From: Pelagicoccus sp. | Lineage (GTDB): Bacteria > Verrucomicrobiota > Verrucomicrobiia > Opitutales > Opitutaceae | DNA length: 64,000 bases | Reading direction: 5' to 3' | Assembly (NCBI GenBank): GCA_028284635.1 | Contig: JANQRJ010000003.1 | Coordinates: 1-64,000 of the forward strand | Shown here: one piece after another, positions 45,441-53,988 of the stretch | Layout: each line of letters begins with the position of its first letter | Position numbering within the stretch: the first letter of the stretch is position 1 | Program-made: the position numbers and the translations under genes | The notes under the pieces: model-generated | What the model was told of the DNA's origin: nothing | The model's database searches: none | The model's input: the letters and a program-made list of their open reading frames with translations, nothing else

Positions 45441-45459
45441 TTGCAAGCGTGACGCGACA

Positions 45460-45678
45460 TTAGTATCTCTTCCTATTTCCTTTTCTTAGTTCTTTCAGCG
45501 CTTCGGATTTCTTCTGAAATATTTCCAGCCGAATAGCGTTCAACAAGTCTTCCGTAATCTCTTCCCCGCATTTCGGGCAGTTCATTCTCATTCCTTCAAC
45601 CCAGTGCGTCGGCATTGCAATTGATTTTCCGCAACCGGGGCAGGGCAGGTTTGCCGGGAAGAGGTTTATGTCATCCAT
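45460..45678 (-). CDS. Small zinc-ribbon protein
   Basis: A 72-residue protein with two CxxC pairs: LPCPGCGKSI and MNCPKCGEEI, a zinc-ribbon. The C-terminal third is a basic helix (LEIFQKKSEALKELRKGNRK). Such proteins often bind nucleic acid or serve in protein complexes; no function can be assigned. It lies 55 bases downstream of purD on the same strand. Its coding is AT-richer than purD. Confidence 0.75.
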   Translation of the reverse strand: MDDINLFPANLPCPGCGKSIAMPTHWVEGMRMNCPKCGEEITEDLLNAIRLEIFQKKSEALKELRKGNRKRY

Positions 45679-45733
45679 TCAAATTTGTTAGAGGAGGGCC
45701 TGTTTGTCCGTTGTCGAGGTGGCTGCCTGACAA

Positions 45734-47026
45734 CTACCGGCCGCGTTGCAGTTCTTTGGCTCCTATGTCGCGGCGGAGGTATTTGGATTTGAAGTCGATT
45801 TTGTCGCAGAGGGCGTAGGCTTTGGCGGCTGCGGTCTGCAGGTCGGGGGCTAGGGCGGTGACGCCTAGGACGCGGCCGCCGTTGGTGACGACGTTCTTGC
45901 CTTCGTCGAATTTCGTGCCGGCGTGGAAGATGTGTTCGTCTTCGTCGACGGAGTCAGGCAAGGCGATGACTTCACCTTTTGGATACGAACCAGGATAGCC
46001 ATTGCTGGCGAGCACCACTACCATGGCGTATTCGTCTTTCACTTTCACCTCGATCTCGTTGAGCCAACCTTGGGAGGCGGCCAGCATGAGCTGGAGGGGA
46101 TCGGTCGCGAGGCGAGTGAGCAGGACTTGGGTTTCGGGGTCGCCGAAGCGGGTGTTGTACTCGAGGACTTTGGGGCCGTCCTTGGTGATCATGATGCCGA
46201 TGAATAGGGTGCCGCGGAAATCGATGCCTTCGGCGGCGATGCCGTTGACGCTGGGAATGACTATTTCCTTTTCGATGCGAGCCATCATGGCGTCGTCGAT
46301 GAGATCGGCTGGCGAGTAGGCGCCCATGCCGCCGGTGTTTGGGCCGGTATCGCCTTCGTAGGCCTGCTTGTGGTCCTGACTGGTGGGCAGGATGATGTAG
46401 TCTTTTCCAGATACGATGACGTGGATGGAGGTTTCTTCGCCGAAGAGGCATTCCTCGATGAGAACCTCTCTTCCGGAGTCGCCGAAGTCGCCGCCCTCGA
46501 TCATGCCGCGAACGGTTTTCACTGCCTCTTCGTGGTCTTGGGCGATGATCACGCCTTTGCCTGCGGCTAGGCCGTCGGCTTTGATGACGATGGGGTAGGA
46601 GGCGGTTTCGAGGTATTCGACTGCGGCGTTAGCATCGTCGAAGGAGGCGGCGGCCCCGGTGGGGATGCCGTGCTTGAGCAGGATTTGCTTGGTGTAGTTC
46701 TTGGAAGCCTCGAGTCGAGCGCCGTCGGCTTTGGGCCCGAATACCGGGATGCCTTCTTCCAACAGAAAGTCGACTAGGCCGAGAGCGAGCGGCACTTCGG
46801 GGCCGACGATGACGAAATCCACCGCTTCGTTCACCGCGAGGTTTACTAGGCCGGCGACGTCGTCTGCGGCTACATCGAAGCACTGGCAATCTGCGGCGAT
46901 GCCTGGATTGCCTGGAGCGGCGATGACGCGGCGAGCGAGCGGGCTTTGCAGGCAAGCGGCGGCCAAGGCGTGTTCGCGGCCGCCAGAGCCGACGACTAGG
47001 ACGGAGAGAGGAAAGACGGAAGACAT
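45734..47026 (-). CDS. purD: Phosphoribosylamine-glycine ligase
   Basis: Second step of purine synthesis: joins glycine to phosphoribosylamine using ATP. The 430 residues match the family. Signatures are VLVVGSGGREHALA at the N-terminus, GPEVPLALGLVDFL, ATP-grasp segments YPIVIKADGLAAGKGVIIA and SQDHKQAYEGDTGPNTGGMG, and the metal-binding EYNTRFGDPETQ. It follows the LOG-domain gene by 62 bases and precedes the zinc-ribbon gene. Confidence 0.98.
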   Translation of the reverse strand: MSSVFPLSVLVVGSGGREHALAAACLQSPLARRVIAAPGNPGIAADCQCFDVAADDVAGLVNLAVNEAVDFVIVGPEVPLALGLVDFLLEEGIPVFGPKADGARLEASKNYTKQILLKHGIPTGAAASFDDANAAVEYLETASYPIVIKADGLAAGKGVIIAQDHEEAVKTVRGMIEGGDFGDSGREVLIEECLFGEETSIHVIVSGKDYIILPTSQDHKQAYEGDTGPNTGGMGAYSPADLIDDAMMARIEKEIVIPSVNGIAAEGIDFRGTLFIGIMITKDGPKVLEYNTRFGDPETQVLLTRLATDPLQLMLAASQGWLNEIEVKVKDEYAMVVVLASNGYPGSYPKGEVIALPDSVDEDEHIFHAGTKFDEGKNVVTNGGRVLGVTALAPDLQTAAAKAYALCDKIDFKSKYLRRDIGAKELQRGR

Positions 47027-47034
47027 GGGGGATT

Positions 47035-47072
47035 AAGTGAAGAGTGAAGAGCGAAAAGTGAAGAGTGAAATG
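47035..47072. repeat. Short GTGAAGAGCGAAAAGTGAAG tandem tract
   Basis: Degenerate tandem units of GTGAAGAG(T/C)GAA between the LOG-domain gene stop and the purD start. A related AAGTGAAGAGTTAAGAGCGA tract is at 19091, downstream of the spondin gene. Confidence 0.5.
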
Positions 47073-47088
47073 GGCCGCTGCGCTGCGG

Positions 47089-49005
47089 CTAAAGTATCCT
47101 TAGGGTCTTGCGGTAGAAGGCGATGATTTCGTCGGGGTCGCCGGAGAAGAGGAGCTGCTCCTGGATCCAGGCGGGCATGCGGCCATCGGCCACGAGCTTG
47201 CGGCATTGCTGTTCGAAGTCGGACCAGTAGCTGTCGTGGAAAAACACATACGGGACGCGGGGACGGATGCCGAGCTTGAGGTTGCAGAGCTCGATGCCGA
47301 TTTCCTCGATGGTGCCGGCTCCTCCCATGCTGAAGATACAGAAGTCGGCTACTTGGAACCACTTTTGCCGGTTGTGACGATTGGTTTCCTGGAACGTATT
47401 GAAGAAGTTGACACCGACTTTCGGCGGTTGGGCTTCGAGCTCGAGAAAGGCAGAACCGGTCAGGCAGTCCTTCTGGCGAGCGACTTCGGTGGCCAGGCCC
47501 ATGACGCCTTCGCCGCCTCCGGTGAGGATGCCGACGTTGCTGCCGAAGAAGTCGATCATGCGTACGACGAGTTCGGTGATGCGGCGAGTCTGCTCGGCGT
47601 CCATGTCCAGGGCGGAGCCGTAGAAGGCGAGGATGGTGCAGGCGAGGAAGCGGTCGACCTCTTCCTCGCGAATGAAGAAGCCGTGGTCGTTCTTGTAGGT
47701 GTGCACGTAGAGGTCGTCGAGACGGGGAACATGCCAGTAGACCTTCAGGCCGAGCTGCTCGTAGGTCTCGAGGTGGCTGTGGGCCTCGTTTGGCAGGAAG
47801 AACTCCTGGAATGGAGTGGCTTTGCGGAAGACGAGGTTCTTGAGGTCGAGCTTTTGGATGCGGGCTAGGATCTCGATATGCTCCGTGAGGCTGGGGAAGT
47901 AGTCGAGCACGAGGGTGTCGGCGGTCTGGTCGCCTTTGCGCAGGGCTTGGTTGACGGTGCGAAAGCCGAAATGGCCGTTTTTGGCGACGCGGTTGAGGTC
48001 TTCTTTGAAATCTCCGCCGGCGTGGATGAGGATGCTGGTATTGGCGGTGCGGGCGCTCTGGCCACGGAGCGACACGCCAGTGGTCTGCGGCATGCGGTCG
48101 AAGGTGGGCTTCGGCTTTTCGTCGAGCTGTCGGTAGACTCTGTCGAGATGCGAGAAGAATGCCATGCGGCGGTCTCGTCGTTCGGCTTGGTGGTCGTAGT
48201 CGTATTTGGGCGCCTGATACACCTCGATGGACACCACGGGATTGATCACGGGTTGGTCGCTGCGGTTGTAGATCTCGAGCACGATGTTGGAGCCGAAGGT
48301 CTTGACGGGGTCGAGCAGGACGGCTCCGGAGTGCAGCCCGAAGTTGCCGTCGCCTCGGTTGAGCACGACGTAGTGTTCCTTGAGATACATGGAGCAGCTG
48401 GTCAGCAGGCCGGCTCTGGGAGGTATGGAAACGACGGGGATGTCTTCGCGTACCTGGACCTTGTCGAGAAAGGCTCGGGGCAGGTAGCCTTTCACCAGAC
48501 GCATGTGGTCGAGCTTGGTGACGCTCTGGGGCAGGGTGTAGCGGACTTTGTGGGGAGTGAGGAATACGCTGCCGAAGCGGTCGATGGATGTGGTATTCGG
48601 CAGCTTGATACGGTTTTCCTGTAGGGCTTGCCAGACTTCGTCCGCGGAGAGCTTGGCGGTTTCGGGGGCGTAGAAGACGCGGCCGACTTCGATACCGGGC
48701 TGGAGCAGCTCGTGGGCGTAGGGCAGGCAGGGGAAGTCGTGGTCGTAGACGAAGGCTTCGCCGGTGAGGATGAGTCGGTCGCGGTTGATGCGAGGCTTTC
48801 CGGTGGCGTAGATCTCGATGCCGATACGGGCGAGGGAACTGCGCTCGCTGAACTGTATCTTGGCCAGGCGGTCGGCTACAAAGGAGATTTCGGCGGCGTC
48901 GCGAAGCTTGAAGGTGACGGTGAGGTCGAGGACAGCATTGTCCTTGCGGGGTTTGGCGGTGGTGACGACGCCGTCGTCGCTGATCCAGAAATTCTCTTGG
49001 TTCAT
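47089..49005 (-). CDS. Large protein with C-terminal LOG (lysine-decarboxylase-like) domain
   Basis: A 638-residue protein. The C-terminal about 150 residues have the LOG Rossmann signature: GILTGGGEGVMGLA (GGG at 496-498) and the phosphate-binding SMGGAGTIEE (561-565), a variant of PGGxGTxxE. LOG proteins release free bases from nucleoside monophosphates, as in cytokinin making. The N-terminal about 450 residues are not recognised; they include strand-rich VLLDPVKTFGSNIVLEIYN and charged DYDHQAERRDRRMAFFSHLD. No signal peptide. ATG 49005 opens MNQENFWISDDG. It is divergent from the FKBP gene and 62 bases from purD, so a nucleotide role is plausible. Confidence 0.82.
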   Translation of the reverse strand: MNQENFWISDDGVVTTAKPRKDNAVLDLTVTFKLRDAAEISFVADRLAKIQFSERSSLARIGIEIYATGKPRINRDRLILTGEAFVYDHDFPCLPYAHELLQPGIEVGRVFYAPETAKLSADEVWQALQENRIKLPNTTSIDRFGSVFLTPHKVRYTLPQSVTKLDHMRLVKGYLPRAFLDKVQVREDIPVVSIPPRAGLLTSCSMYLKEHYVVLNRGDGNFGLHSGAVLLDPVKTFGSNIVLEIYNRSDQPVINPVVSIEVYQAPKYDYDHQAERRDRRMAFFSHLDRVYRQLDEKPKPTFDRMPQTTGVSLRGQSARTANTSILIHAGGDFKEDLNRVAKNGHFGFRTVNQALRKGDQTADTLVLDYFPSLTEHIEILARIQKLDLKNLVFRKATPFQEFFLPNEAHSHLETYEQLGLKVYWHVPRLDDLYVHTYKNDHGFFIREEEVDRFLACTILAFYGSALDMDAEQTRRITELVVRMIDFFGSNVGILTGGGEGVMGLATEVARQKDCLTGSAFLELEAQPPKVGVNFFNTFQETNRHNRQKWFQVADFCIFSMGGAGTIEEIGIELCNLKLGIRPRVPYVFFHDSYWSDFEQQCRKLVADGRMPAWIQEQLLFSGDPDEIIAFYRKTLRIL

Positions 49006-49153
49006 AGTTCGCTTGCAGGGCGGATTCCTCCTGGCTTGGCCGTGGGGATTTTGGAGGTTTACAACAGAATTCCATTCTCTAGGACTGGCAAGACCATCCC
49101 AGAGGGACGCCCGTATTTCTCTGGGAAATTAATCTTCTGATGACGAAACCCTT

Positions 49154-49939
49154 ATGAAAAAGCCGCTCGCCTCCGCCTTCCTTCTTTCCTTGCTCTCGCC
49201 TGTTTTCGCACAGCTGGGGGACATGATCGAAATGGAGGGGCAGTCAGGGGCCGCTCCGTCTGAGTTCAGCGAGGAGGAGCTGCTGGAGTCGTGGGGCTGG
49301 CTGGTGGCGGAGCGCTACAACCTTAGCGGCATGGAGATGACGCCTGTGGAGATGGAGTCGGTCGCTCGCGGCATGCTTGCCCAGGCTCAAGGCGAGCCTC
49401 CGCCCACCGAGCTGAATCGTTCGATGTTGATCCTGCAGGACTATTTCAATCGTCGGGAGGAGGGCATCTTGCGGCGCCAGCTCGAGCGGAATCGCGAGAT
49501 CGAACAGGAGTTCTTCGATTCGCTCTTCGGTACGCCGGGCATCCTGTCGCTGGGCTCGGGCCTGTATTACGAGATAATAGCGCCCGGGAACGAAACGCGG
49601 CCTACGGTAGAGGATACGGTGACGGTCCGCTACGAGGGGCGTTTCCTGGACGGCACGGTTTTCGATACGACGGAGGGTCGCGATCCGGCGACCTTTCCGC
49701 TGGGCGGCGTCATAGAGGCCTGGCGTCAGGGGGTTCCTCTGATCGGGGAAGGTGGCAAGTTGAAGCTTTTCGTGCCCTCGAAACTTGGATACGGCGACAA
49801 CCCGCAGTCGGGCATCCCTCCGGGATCGCCGTTGGTCTTCGAGATCGAGCTCCTGAAAGTCGCTCCGCCTGAGTCTCCAGAGGCCGAGCAGAGCGCCGCT
49901 CCCGAGCCTCCGAGCTCGCCCGCAGTCGAATCGCAGTAG
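49154..49939 (+). CDS. FKBP-type peptidyl-prolyl isomerase, exported
   Basis: A 261-residue protein with a signal peptide (PLASAFLLSLLSPVFAQ), a helical N-terminal dimerisation-like region (SEEELLESWGWLVAERYNLS to REEGILRRQLERN) and a C-terminal FKBP domain (about 150-235): VTVRYEGRFLDGTVFDTT, VIEAWRQGVPLIGEGGK and GYGDNPQSGIPPGSPLVFEI. This is the Mip/FkpA layout of periplasmic folding factors. The last about 25 residues are proline- and glutamate-rich. A family D hairpin follows before the glycosyltransferase gene. Confidence 0.95.
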   Translation: MKKPLASAFLLSLLSPVFAQLGDMIEMEGQSGAAPSEFSEEELLESWGWLVAERYNLSGMEMTPVEMESVARGMLAQAQGEPPPTELNRSMLILQDYFNRREEGILRRQLERNREIEQEFFDSLFGTPGILSLGSGLYYEIIAPGNETRPTVEDTVTVRYEGRFLDGTVFDTTEGRDPATFPLGGVIEAWRQGVPLIGEGGKLKLFVPSKLGYGDNPQSGIPPGSPLVFEIELLKVAPPESPEAEQSAAPEPPSSPAVESQ

Positions 49940-49990
49940 GCCGCTCTCTCTGGTTGGCCGTCAATGCAGTGGAAAACGCAGTGGAAAATT

Positions 49991-50105
49991 GGGGAGCGCC
50001 CGCGTCTCGCGGGCAGTCCTGGGCGTCTCGCCCAGGACAAGTTATTTGCGGATCAATGACTTGGGCGAGACGCCCAAGTCGGCACGCGAGACGCGTGCGC
50101 TCCCC
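49991..50105. repeat. Repeat family D hairpin (long form)
   Basis: The outer arms start GGGGAGCGC and end GCGCTCCCC. Inside are two side hairpins, CTGGGCGTCTCGCCCAG (near 50020) and TTGGGCGAGACGCCCAA (near 50061). It lies between the FKBP and GT4 genes. Confidence 0.8.
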
Positions 50106-50142
50106 TGGTTTCTAGGATGAACCCCTTTTCTGGAGAATTTGC

Positions 50143-51294
50143 GTGAGACTGGCCCTTGTCACCGAGACCTTTCCTCCCGAGGTCAATGGCGTATCCATGA
50201 CCTTGGGACGACTTTGCTACGGTCTGGTGGAGCTCGGCTGGCAGGTGCAGGTGGCTCGCCCGGTACAGAGCCAGGAGGAGATCGACGAGCCCAGCGCCGT
50301 GAAGCCGTTCGAGGAAGTGGTGGTGCCTGGCGTGCCGTTGCCGGGCTACAGCGCTTTGCGCATGGGCGAGCCGGCGATCTTCAGCCTGCGGCGAGCTTGG
50401 CGGGAAAAGCGTCCGGATATCGTGCACGTCGCCACGGAGGGCCCGCTGGGGCTGGCGGCGATTTTCGTGGCTCGCCGTCTTGGTTTGCCGATCAGCTCCA
50501 CCTTCCATACCAATTTCGATCAGTACAGCGGCCACTACCAGATCGGCTTCATCCGCCGCTTTGCATCCGCCTACCTTAGAACGGTGCACAATTGGACAGG
50601 ATGCACACTGGCTCCGACTAGGCAGATGGCGGACGAGCTGGCGACCAACGGCTACCGAAACACCGGAGTGCTCTCGCGTGGAGTGGATACGAAGCTTTTC
50701 GATCCGGCCCGGCGCGACGAGGCTTTGCGGCGGGAGTGGGGCGTCGGTCCCGGAGGCCGCGTCTGTCTCTACGTGGGCAGAGTCGCGCGCGAGAAGAACA
50801 TAGATCTTGCGGTGCGGGCCTACGAGGCTTTGCGGGATAGGCATCCGGAAGACGTGATGGTGATCGTAGGAGCTGGACCGGAACTGAAAGCGTTGCGCCA
50901 ATCGTATCCGGAAATTCGATATGCGGGCATGCGGAGCGGCGAAGCCCTGGCTCGACACTATGCTTCGGGCGATGTCTTTCTTTTTGCCAGCGTGACGGAG
51001 ACCTTTGGCAATGTGGTCACCGAAGCGATGGCGTCTGGGCTGGCGGTATGTTCCTTCGACTATGCGGCGGGGCGACAGTATATTCGAAGCGGGGTGAACG
51101 GGCAGCTCGCTCGGTTTGCCGACGAGCAGGATTTCATGGATCAGGCGGAGGCCTTGCGTTCTCTGGACGACGAGGCGTTTGCTGCCGTTCGCCAAGCAGC
51201 TCGCTTGACTGCCGAAGGCATTTCATGGGAAGCGGTGACGCGCAGCTTCGAGGACTCTCTTCGAACGGTGATCGCCAAGTATTCCAAGCTGTAG
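50143..51294 (+). CDS. Family 4 glycosyltransferase
   Basis: A 383-residue GT-B fold enzyme. The N-terminal domain opens LALVTETFPPEVNGVSMTLG, the acceptor-side motif of the GDP-mannose/UDP-sugar alpha-glycosyltransferases. The C-terminal domain has CLYVGRVAREKNIDLAVRAY and the donor-binding EX7E region TETFGNVVTEAMASG. Similar proteins glycosylate lipids (MgtA or GlgA-like groups). The lipid kinase gene 43 bases downstream hints at glycolipid metabolism. ATG in GTG-free context: the start used is GTG at 50143. Confidence 0.92.
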   Translation: MRLALVTETFPPEVNGVSMTLGRLCYGLVELGWQVQVARPVQSQEEIDEPSAVKPFEEVVVPGVPLPGYSALRMGEPAIFSLRRAWREKRPDIVHVATEGPLGLAAIFVARRLGLPISSTFHTNFDQYSGHYQIGFIRRFASAYLRTVHNWTGCTLAPTRQMADELATNGYRNTGVLSRGVDTKLFDPARRDEALRREWGVGPGGRVCLYVGRVAREKNIDLAVRAYEALRDRHPEDVMVIVGAGPELKALRQSYPEIRYAGMRSGEALARHYASGDVFLFASVTETFGNVVTEAMASGLAVCSFDYAAGRQYIRSGVNGQLARFADEQDFMDQAEALRSLDDEAFAAVRQAARLTAEGISWEAVTRSFEDSLRTVIAKYSKL

Positions 51295-51337
51295 ATTGCA
51301 ATTTCCTTCCCAGCGCGTTTTCAGCAACACACTCTAA

Positions 51338-52222
51338 ATGGACAAGCGACTCGCTTTCATCATCAACCCGATCTCCGGAAACGGAGGCAAGGGGCCTCAA
51401 CGCAAGCAGCGCGTGGAAAGATTTCTGCAAGCTCGCGGGATCCAGGCCGACGTCTGGGAAACCGAATACGCGGGCCACGCTCCCGAACTGACCGAACGGG
51501 CCTTGGCTGCTGGAGTCGAACGCATTGTGGCGGTTGGCGGAGACGGTACGATCAACGAGATCGGGCGGGTCTTGGTCGACTCGGAGTGCGAGTTCGGGCT
51601 GGTGCCCATGGGCTCGGGCAATGGCTTGGCCCGCCACCTGGCTCTTCCTCTGGGCTTCGATGCCGCTCTAAACCTGGCGACGTTGGGCGTATCCATCAAG
51701 ATAGATACGGGCGAGGCGAATGGCCGGCCGTTTTTCAATGTGATGGGTATCGGCTTCGACGCGGAAGTTGGACGTCGTTTCAACGAGTCTGAAGCCCGCG
51801 GCTTTTTCTCCTACCTCAAGCTGGGCTGGCAGACCTTCCGCGACTACAAGGGCCTGCGCTACGAGATCAGCTCGACTGACGAATCTCGCTCTCTGCAGGC
51901 TTATATCGTCGCGATAGCCAACTCCTCTCAATACGGTAGCAACGCCTTTATCGCGCCCGACGCCTCGCTGACCGATGGAAAGCTGAATCTGGTGGCGATC
52001 GCCGATCCCAGCCTCATCAGCCTATTCGTCATGGTCTGGCGCATGTTTCGCAAGAAGCTCTATCTCAGCCCGCGCGTTACGCCGATTTGCTCGGATTCGT
52101 TTGCCGTGCGCTTGCCGCAGCCAGGCTTCTTCCACGTGGATGGCGAGATCTTCAGTTGCGGCGCCGAGATGACCATCAAGACTTGCCCCAAGTCGCTGCG
52201 CATTGTGGCGGTAAACTGCTAG
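51338..52222 (+). CDS. Diacylglycerol kinase-family (YegS-like) lipid kinase
   Basis: A 294-residue kinase. FIINPISGNGGKG is the phosphate loop, VAVGGDGTINEIG (67-73 GGDGTIN) the nucleotide site, and LVPMGSGNGLARHLAL the conserved second glycine-rich loop. The C-terminal FHVDGEIFSCGAEMTI is the family's DGE motif. It phosphorylates diacylglycerol, sphingosine-like or ceramide lipids. It is 43 bases after the glycosyltransferase gene, probably one operon. An 84-base inverted repeat starts at its stop codon. Confidence 0.94.
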   Translation: MDKRLAFIINPISGNGGKGPQRKQRVERFLQARGIQADVWETEYAGHAPELTERALAAGVERIVAVGGDGTINEIGRVLVDSECEFGLVPMGSGNGLARHLALPLGFDAALNLATLGVSIKIDTGEANGRPFFNVMGIGFDAEVGRRFNESEARGFFSYLKLGWQTFRDYKGLRYEISSTDESRSLQAYIVAIANSSQYGSNAFIAPDASLTDGKLNLVAIADPSLISLFVMVWRMFRKKLYLSPRVTPICSDSFAVRLPQPGFFHVDGEIFSCGAEMTIKTCPKSLRIVAVNC

Positions 52223-52302
52223 CCTGCATATCTCACAAATTTCGTCGCGGTTGCCCGCGAGAGCGGGCAAGTAGCATAGAGCTTGTGGGATATGCGGGCT
52301 AG
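52219..52302. repeat. Inverted repeat at the end of the lipid-kinase gene
   Basis: CTAGCCTGCATATCTCACAA (52219-52238) pairs with TTGTGGGATATGCGGGCTAG (52283-52302), with an inner TTGCCCGC/GCGGGCAA hairpin (52251-52270). It includes the stop codon. There is no T-tract, so a terminator role is unproven. Confidence 0.75.
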
Positions 52303-53075
52303 AACTGCTTCAAGGATTCCAGCCTGAGAAAGGGCTTTGCCAGGCGCTTTTCCGCCATGTGAATAACTTGAGAGTAACTGCCGAAGAGGCATGATCTTTA
52401 CGTGGTTACGATAGCGTTACGGGAGCTTGAAACGTTAAAAACGGACTGAAATCCCCGACTTGTTCCCCATCGAAATTGAGCGCTTGCTTGCCAGCCTTTT
52501 TTTTGCCGCTTTTTCCGCCCGTTTAGCGGACGCGGGGCCTCCGACAGTCCGATTGAAACTGCTCTGTGCCCAAGCGCAGTTTTCTTCTCTCACAAATGTC
52601 AGAAGAAGAGAGACTTATGCGGTCATCAAAAACTCGAACTGGCACCCCGTTTTGGCGGCCCCTAATTCCGAGCTGAGCTGTCTGTCAAACAAAGACTGGA
52701 GCGAAGTCGATTTTACCGCTTCCGACGCCGAGATTTCATTGATTTGCTAGGGTAAACCCGGCTTTGAAATGTAAAAAAATGAAGCCCATGGCTCAACGGA
52801 TCAAATCGCGGAACTGATACTCGTTTTGAGTGTGAAGAATTCGCGGATTCCGCTTGAAAATCGCTTTTGGTGACTAGTTGTCCACAGAAGCGGACCACTT
52901 CAATTTGGCGCTTGAATGCCCGTAGCGCGAAAATGTGTATCCTATCTGATTTGAGGTATGGCCCGATCGCCGAGCGGGCCGTAATGCAGGATCTTGCAAT
53001 ACGGATTCACCCCTTGCCCCCTTCCCATTGCGAGTTCACTTGCCAACTCCGGTAGGCTTCGCTGACTGAGCCTCT
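52303..53075. other. 773-bp gap without recognised gene
   Basis: Lower-GC DNA. A 96-codon frame (52460-52750) has no domain and I did not call it. A single arm of a family B hairpin lies at 52956-52992. The rest, including the long 5' region of the panE-like gene, shows nothing I can name. Confidence 0.55.
52956..52992 (+). repeat. Repeat family B, left arm only
   Basis: GTATGGCCCGATCGCCGAGC and a following GCAGGATC match the left arm and loop of the hairpins at 11880 and 25696. The right arm is absent. Confidence 0.65.
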
Positions 53076-53984
53076 ATGAAAATAGCGATCGTGGGATCTG
53101 GAGCCATTGGTCTTTACTACGGAGCTCGCCTACAGCGAATCGGCGAGCAAGTCCATTTTCTCATGCGGGGAGATCTGCAGACCGCTCAGCAGTCCGGAGT
53201 TCGCGTGCTCACGCCCGAGGAGGACTTCACTCTTCACCCGGTCAAGGCTCACGATTCCACGCAGGACATCGGGATTTGCGACTTGGTGATCGTCGCTCTG
53301 AAGGCCACTTCCAACACCTTGCTGGGAGAGCTGCTGCCGCCCTTGATAGGCGAGGGCACTTCCATTCTTACCTTGCAAAACGGTTTGGGCAGCGACCGTT
53401 CTCTCGCCGAGCTCTTTCCGGAAAACAAGGTTTGCAGTGGCCTCTGCTTCGTCTGTCTCAATCGCATTGCTCCCGCCGTGGTGCAGAACTTCATGCTCGG
53501 CTCGGTCAGCATCGGTCCATACGGCGAGACGCCGCTAGCCGAAGCGGAGAAACTGACGAGTCTGTTTACGTCCGCTGGAGTGAAGACTCGCTGCGAAAAG
53601 GACCTGCAGCTGGTGCAATGGAAGAAGCTCGTTTGGAACGTGCCCTTCAATGGCCTGACCATCGCGGCGGGTGGAGTCACGACCGATGCCATCGTGAATT
53701 CCCCGGAACTGCTGGCCGAAGCTCGCGGACTGATGGAGGAAGTGATTGCCGGAGCCGCCGCTATCGGGATGACAATCGACCGCTCCTTCATCGACCGCCA
53801 GATACAGCAGACTATTCCCATGCAAGCCTACAAGCCCTCCAGCGTCATCGACTTCTTGGAAGGGCGTCGCGTGGAAGTGGAGGCCATCTGGGGCGAACCG
53901 CTGCGTCAAGCCAAAGCTGCCGATGCCTCGATGCCCAAGCTGGAGATGCTCTACGCCCTGCTCAAGCAGCTCTGCAGCAAGTGA
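53076..53984 (+). CDS. panE: 2-dehydropantoate 2-reductase (ApbA/PanE family)
   Basis: Reduces ketopantoate to pantoate with NADPH in pantothenate synthesis. The Rossmann motif is IVGSGAIGLYYGARL at the N-terminus. VIVALKATSN, LQNGLGSDRSLAELF and KLVWNVPFNGLTIA (with the catalytic Lys) follow. The C-terminal helical domain ends with SSVIDFLEGRRVEVEAIWGE, whose Glu-x-x-x-Gly pattern is typical. The 302 residues match the family. The next gene starts four bases after the stop; paralogues of this family act on other keto acids. Confidence 0.93.
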   Translation: MKIAIVGSGAIGLYYGARLQRIGEQVHFLMRGDLQTAQQSGVRVLTPEEDFTLHPVKAHDSTQDIGICDLVIVALKATSNTLLGELLPPLIGEGTSILTLQNGLGSDRSLAELFPENKVCSGLCFVCLNRIAPAVVQNFMLGSVSIGPYGETPLAEAEKLTSLFTSAGVKTRCEKDLQLVQWKKLVWNVPFNGLTIAAGGVTTDAIVNSPELLAEARGLMEEVIAGAAAIGMTIDRSFIDRQIQQTIPMQAYKPSSVIDFLEGRRVEVEAIWGEPLRQAKAADASMPKLEMLYALLKQLCSK

Positions 53985-53988
53985 AGCC

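Larger units (their letters stand above)
44999..45459. other. 461-bp convergent gap with two inverted repeats
   Basis: Between recF and the zinc-ribbon gene. It holds a wide inverted repeat (45106-45238) and a hairpin (45344-45440). No gene is seen. Confidence 0.7.

Noticed and set aside
52460..52750. 96-codon plus-strand frame
   Set aside because: No recognisable domain and no ribosome-binding site. A gene cannot be excluded, but nothing supports one.
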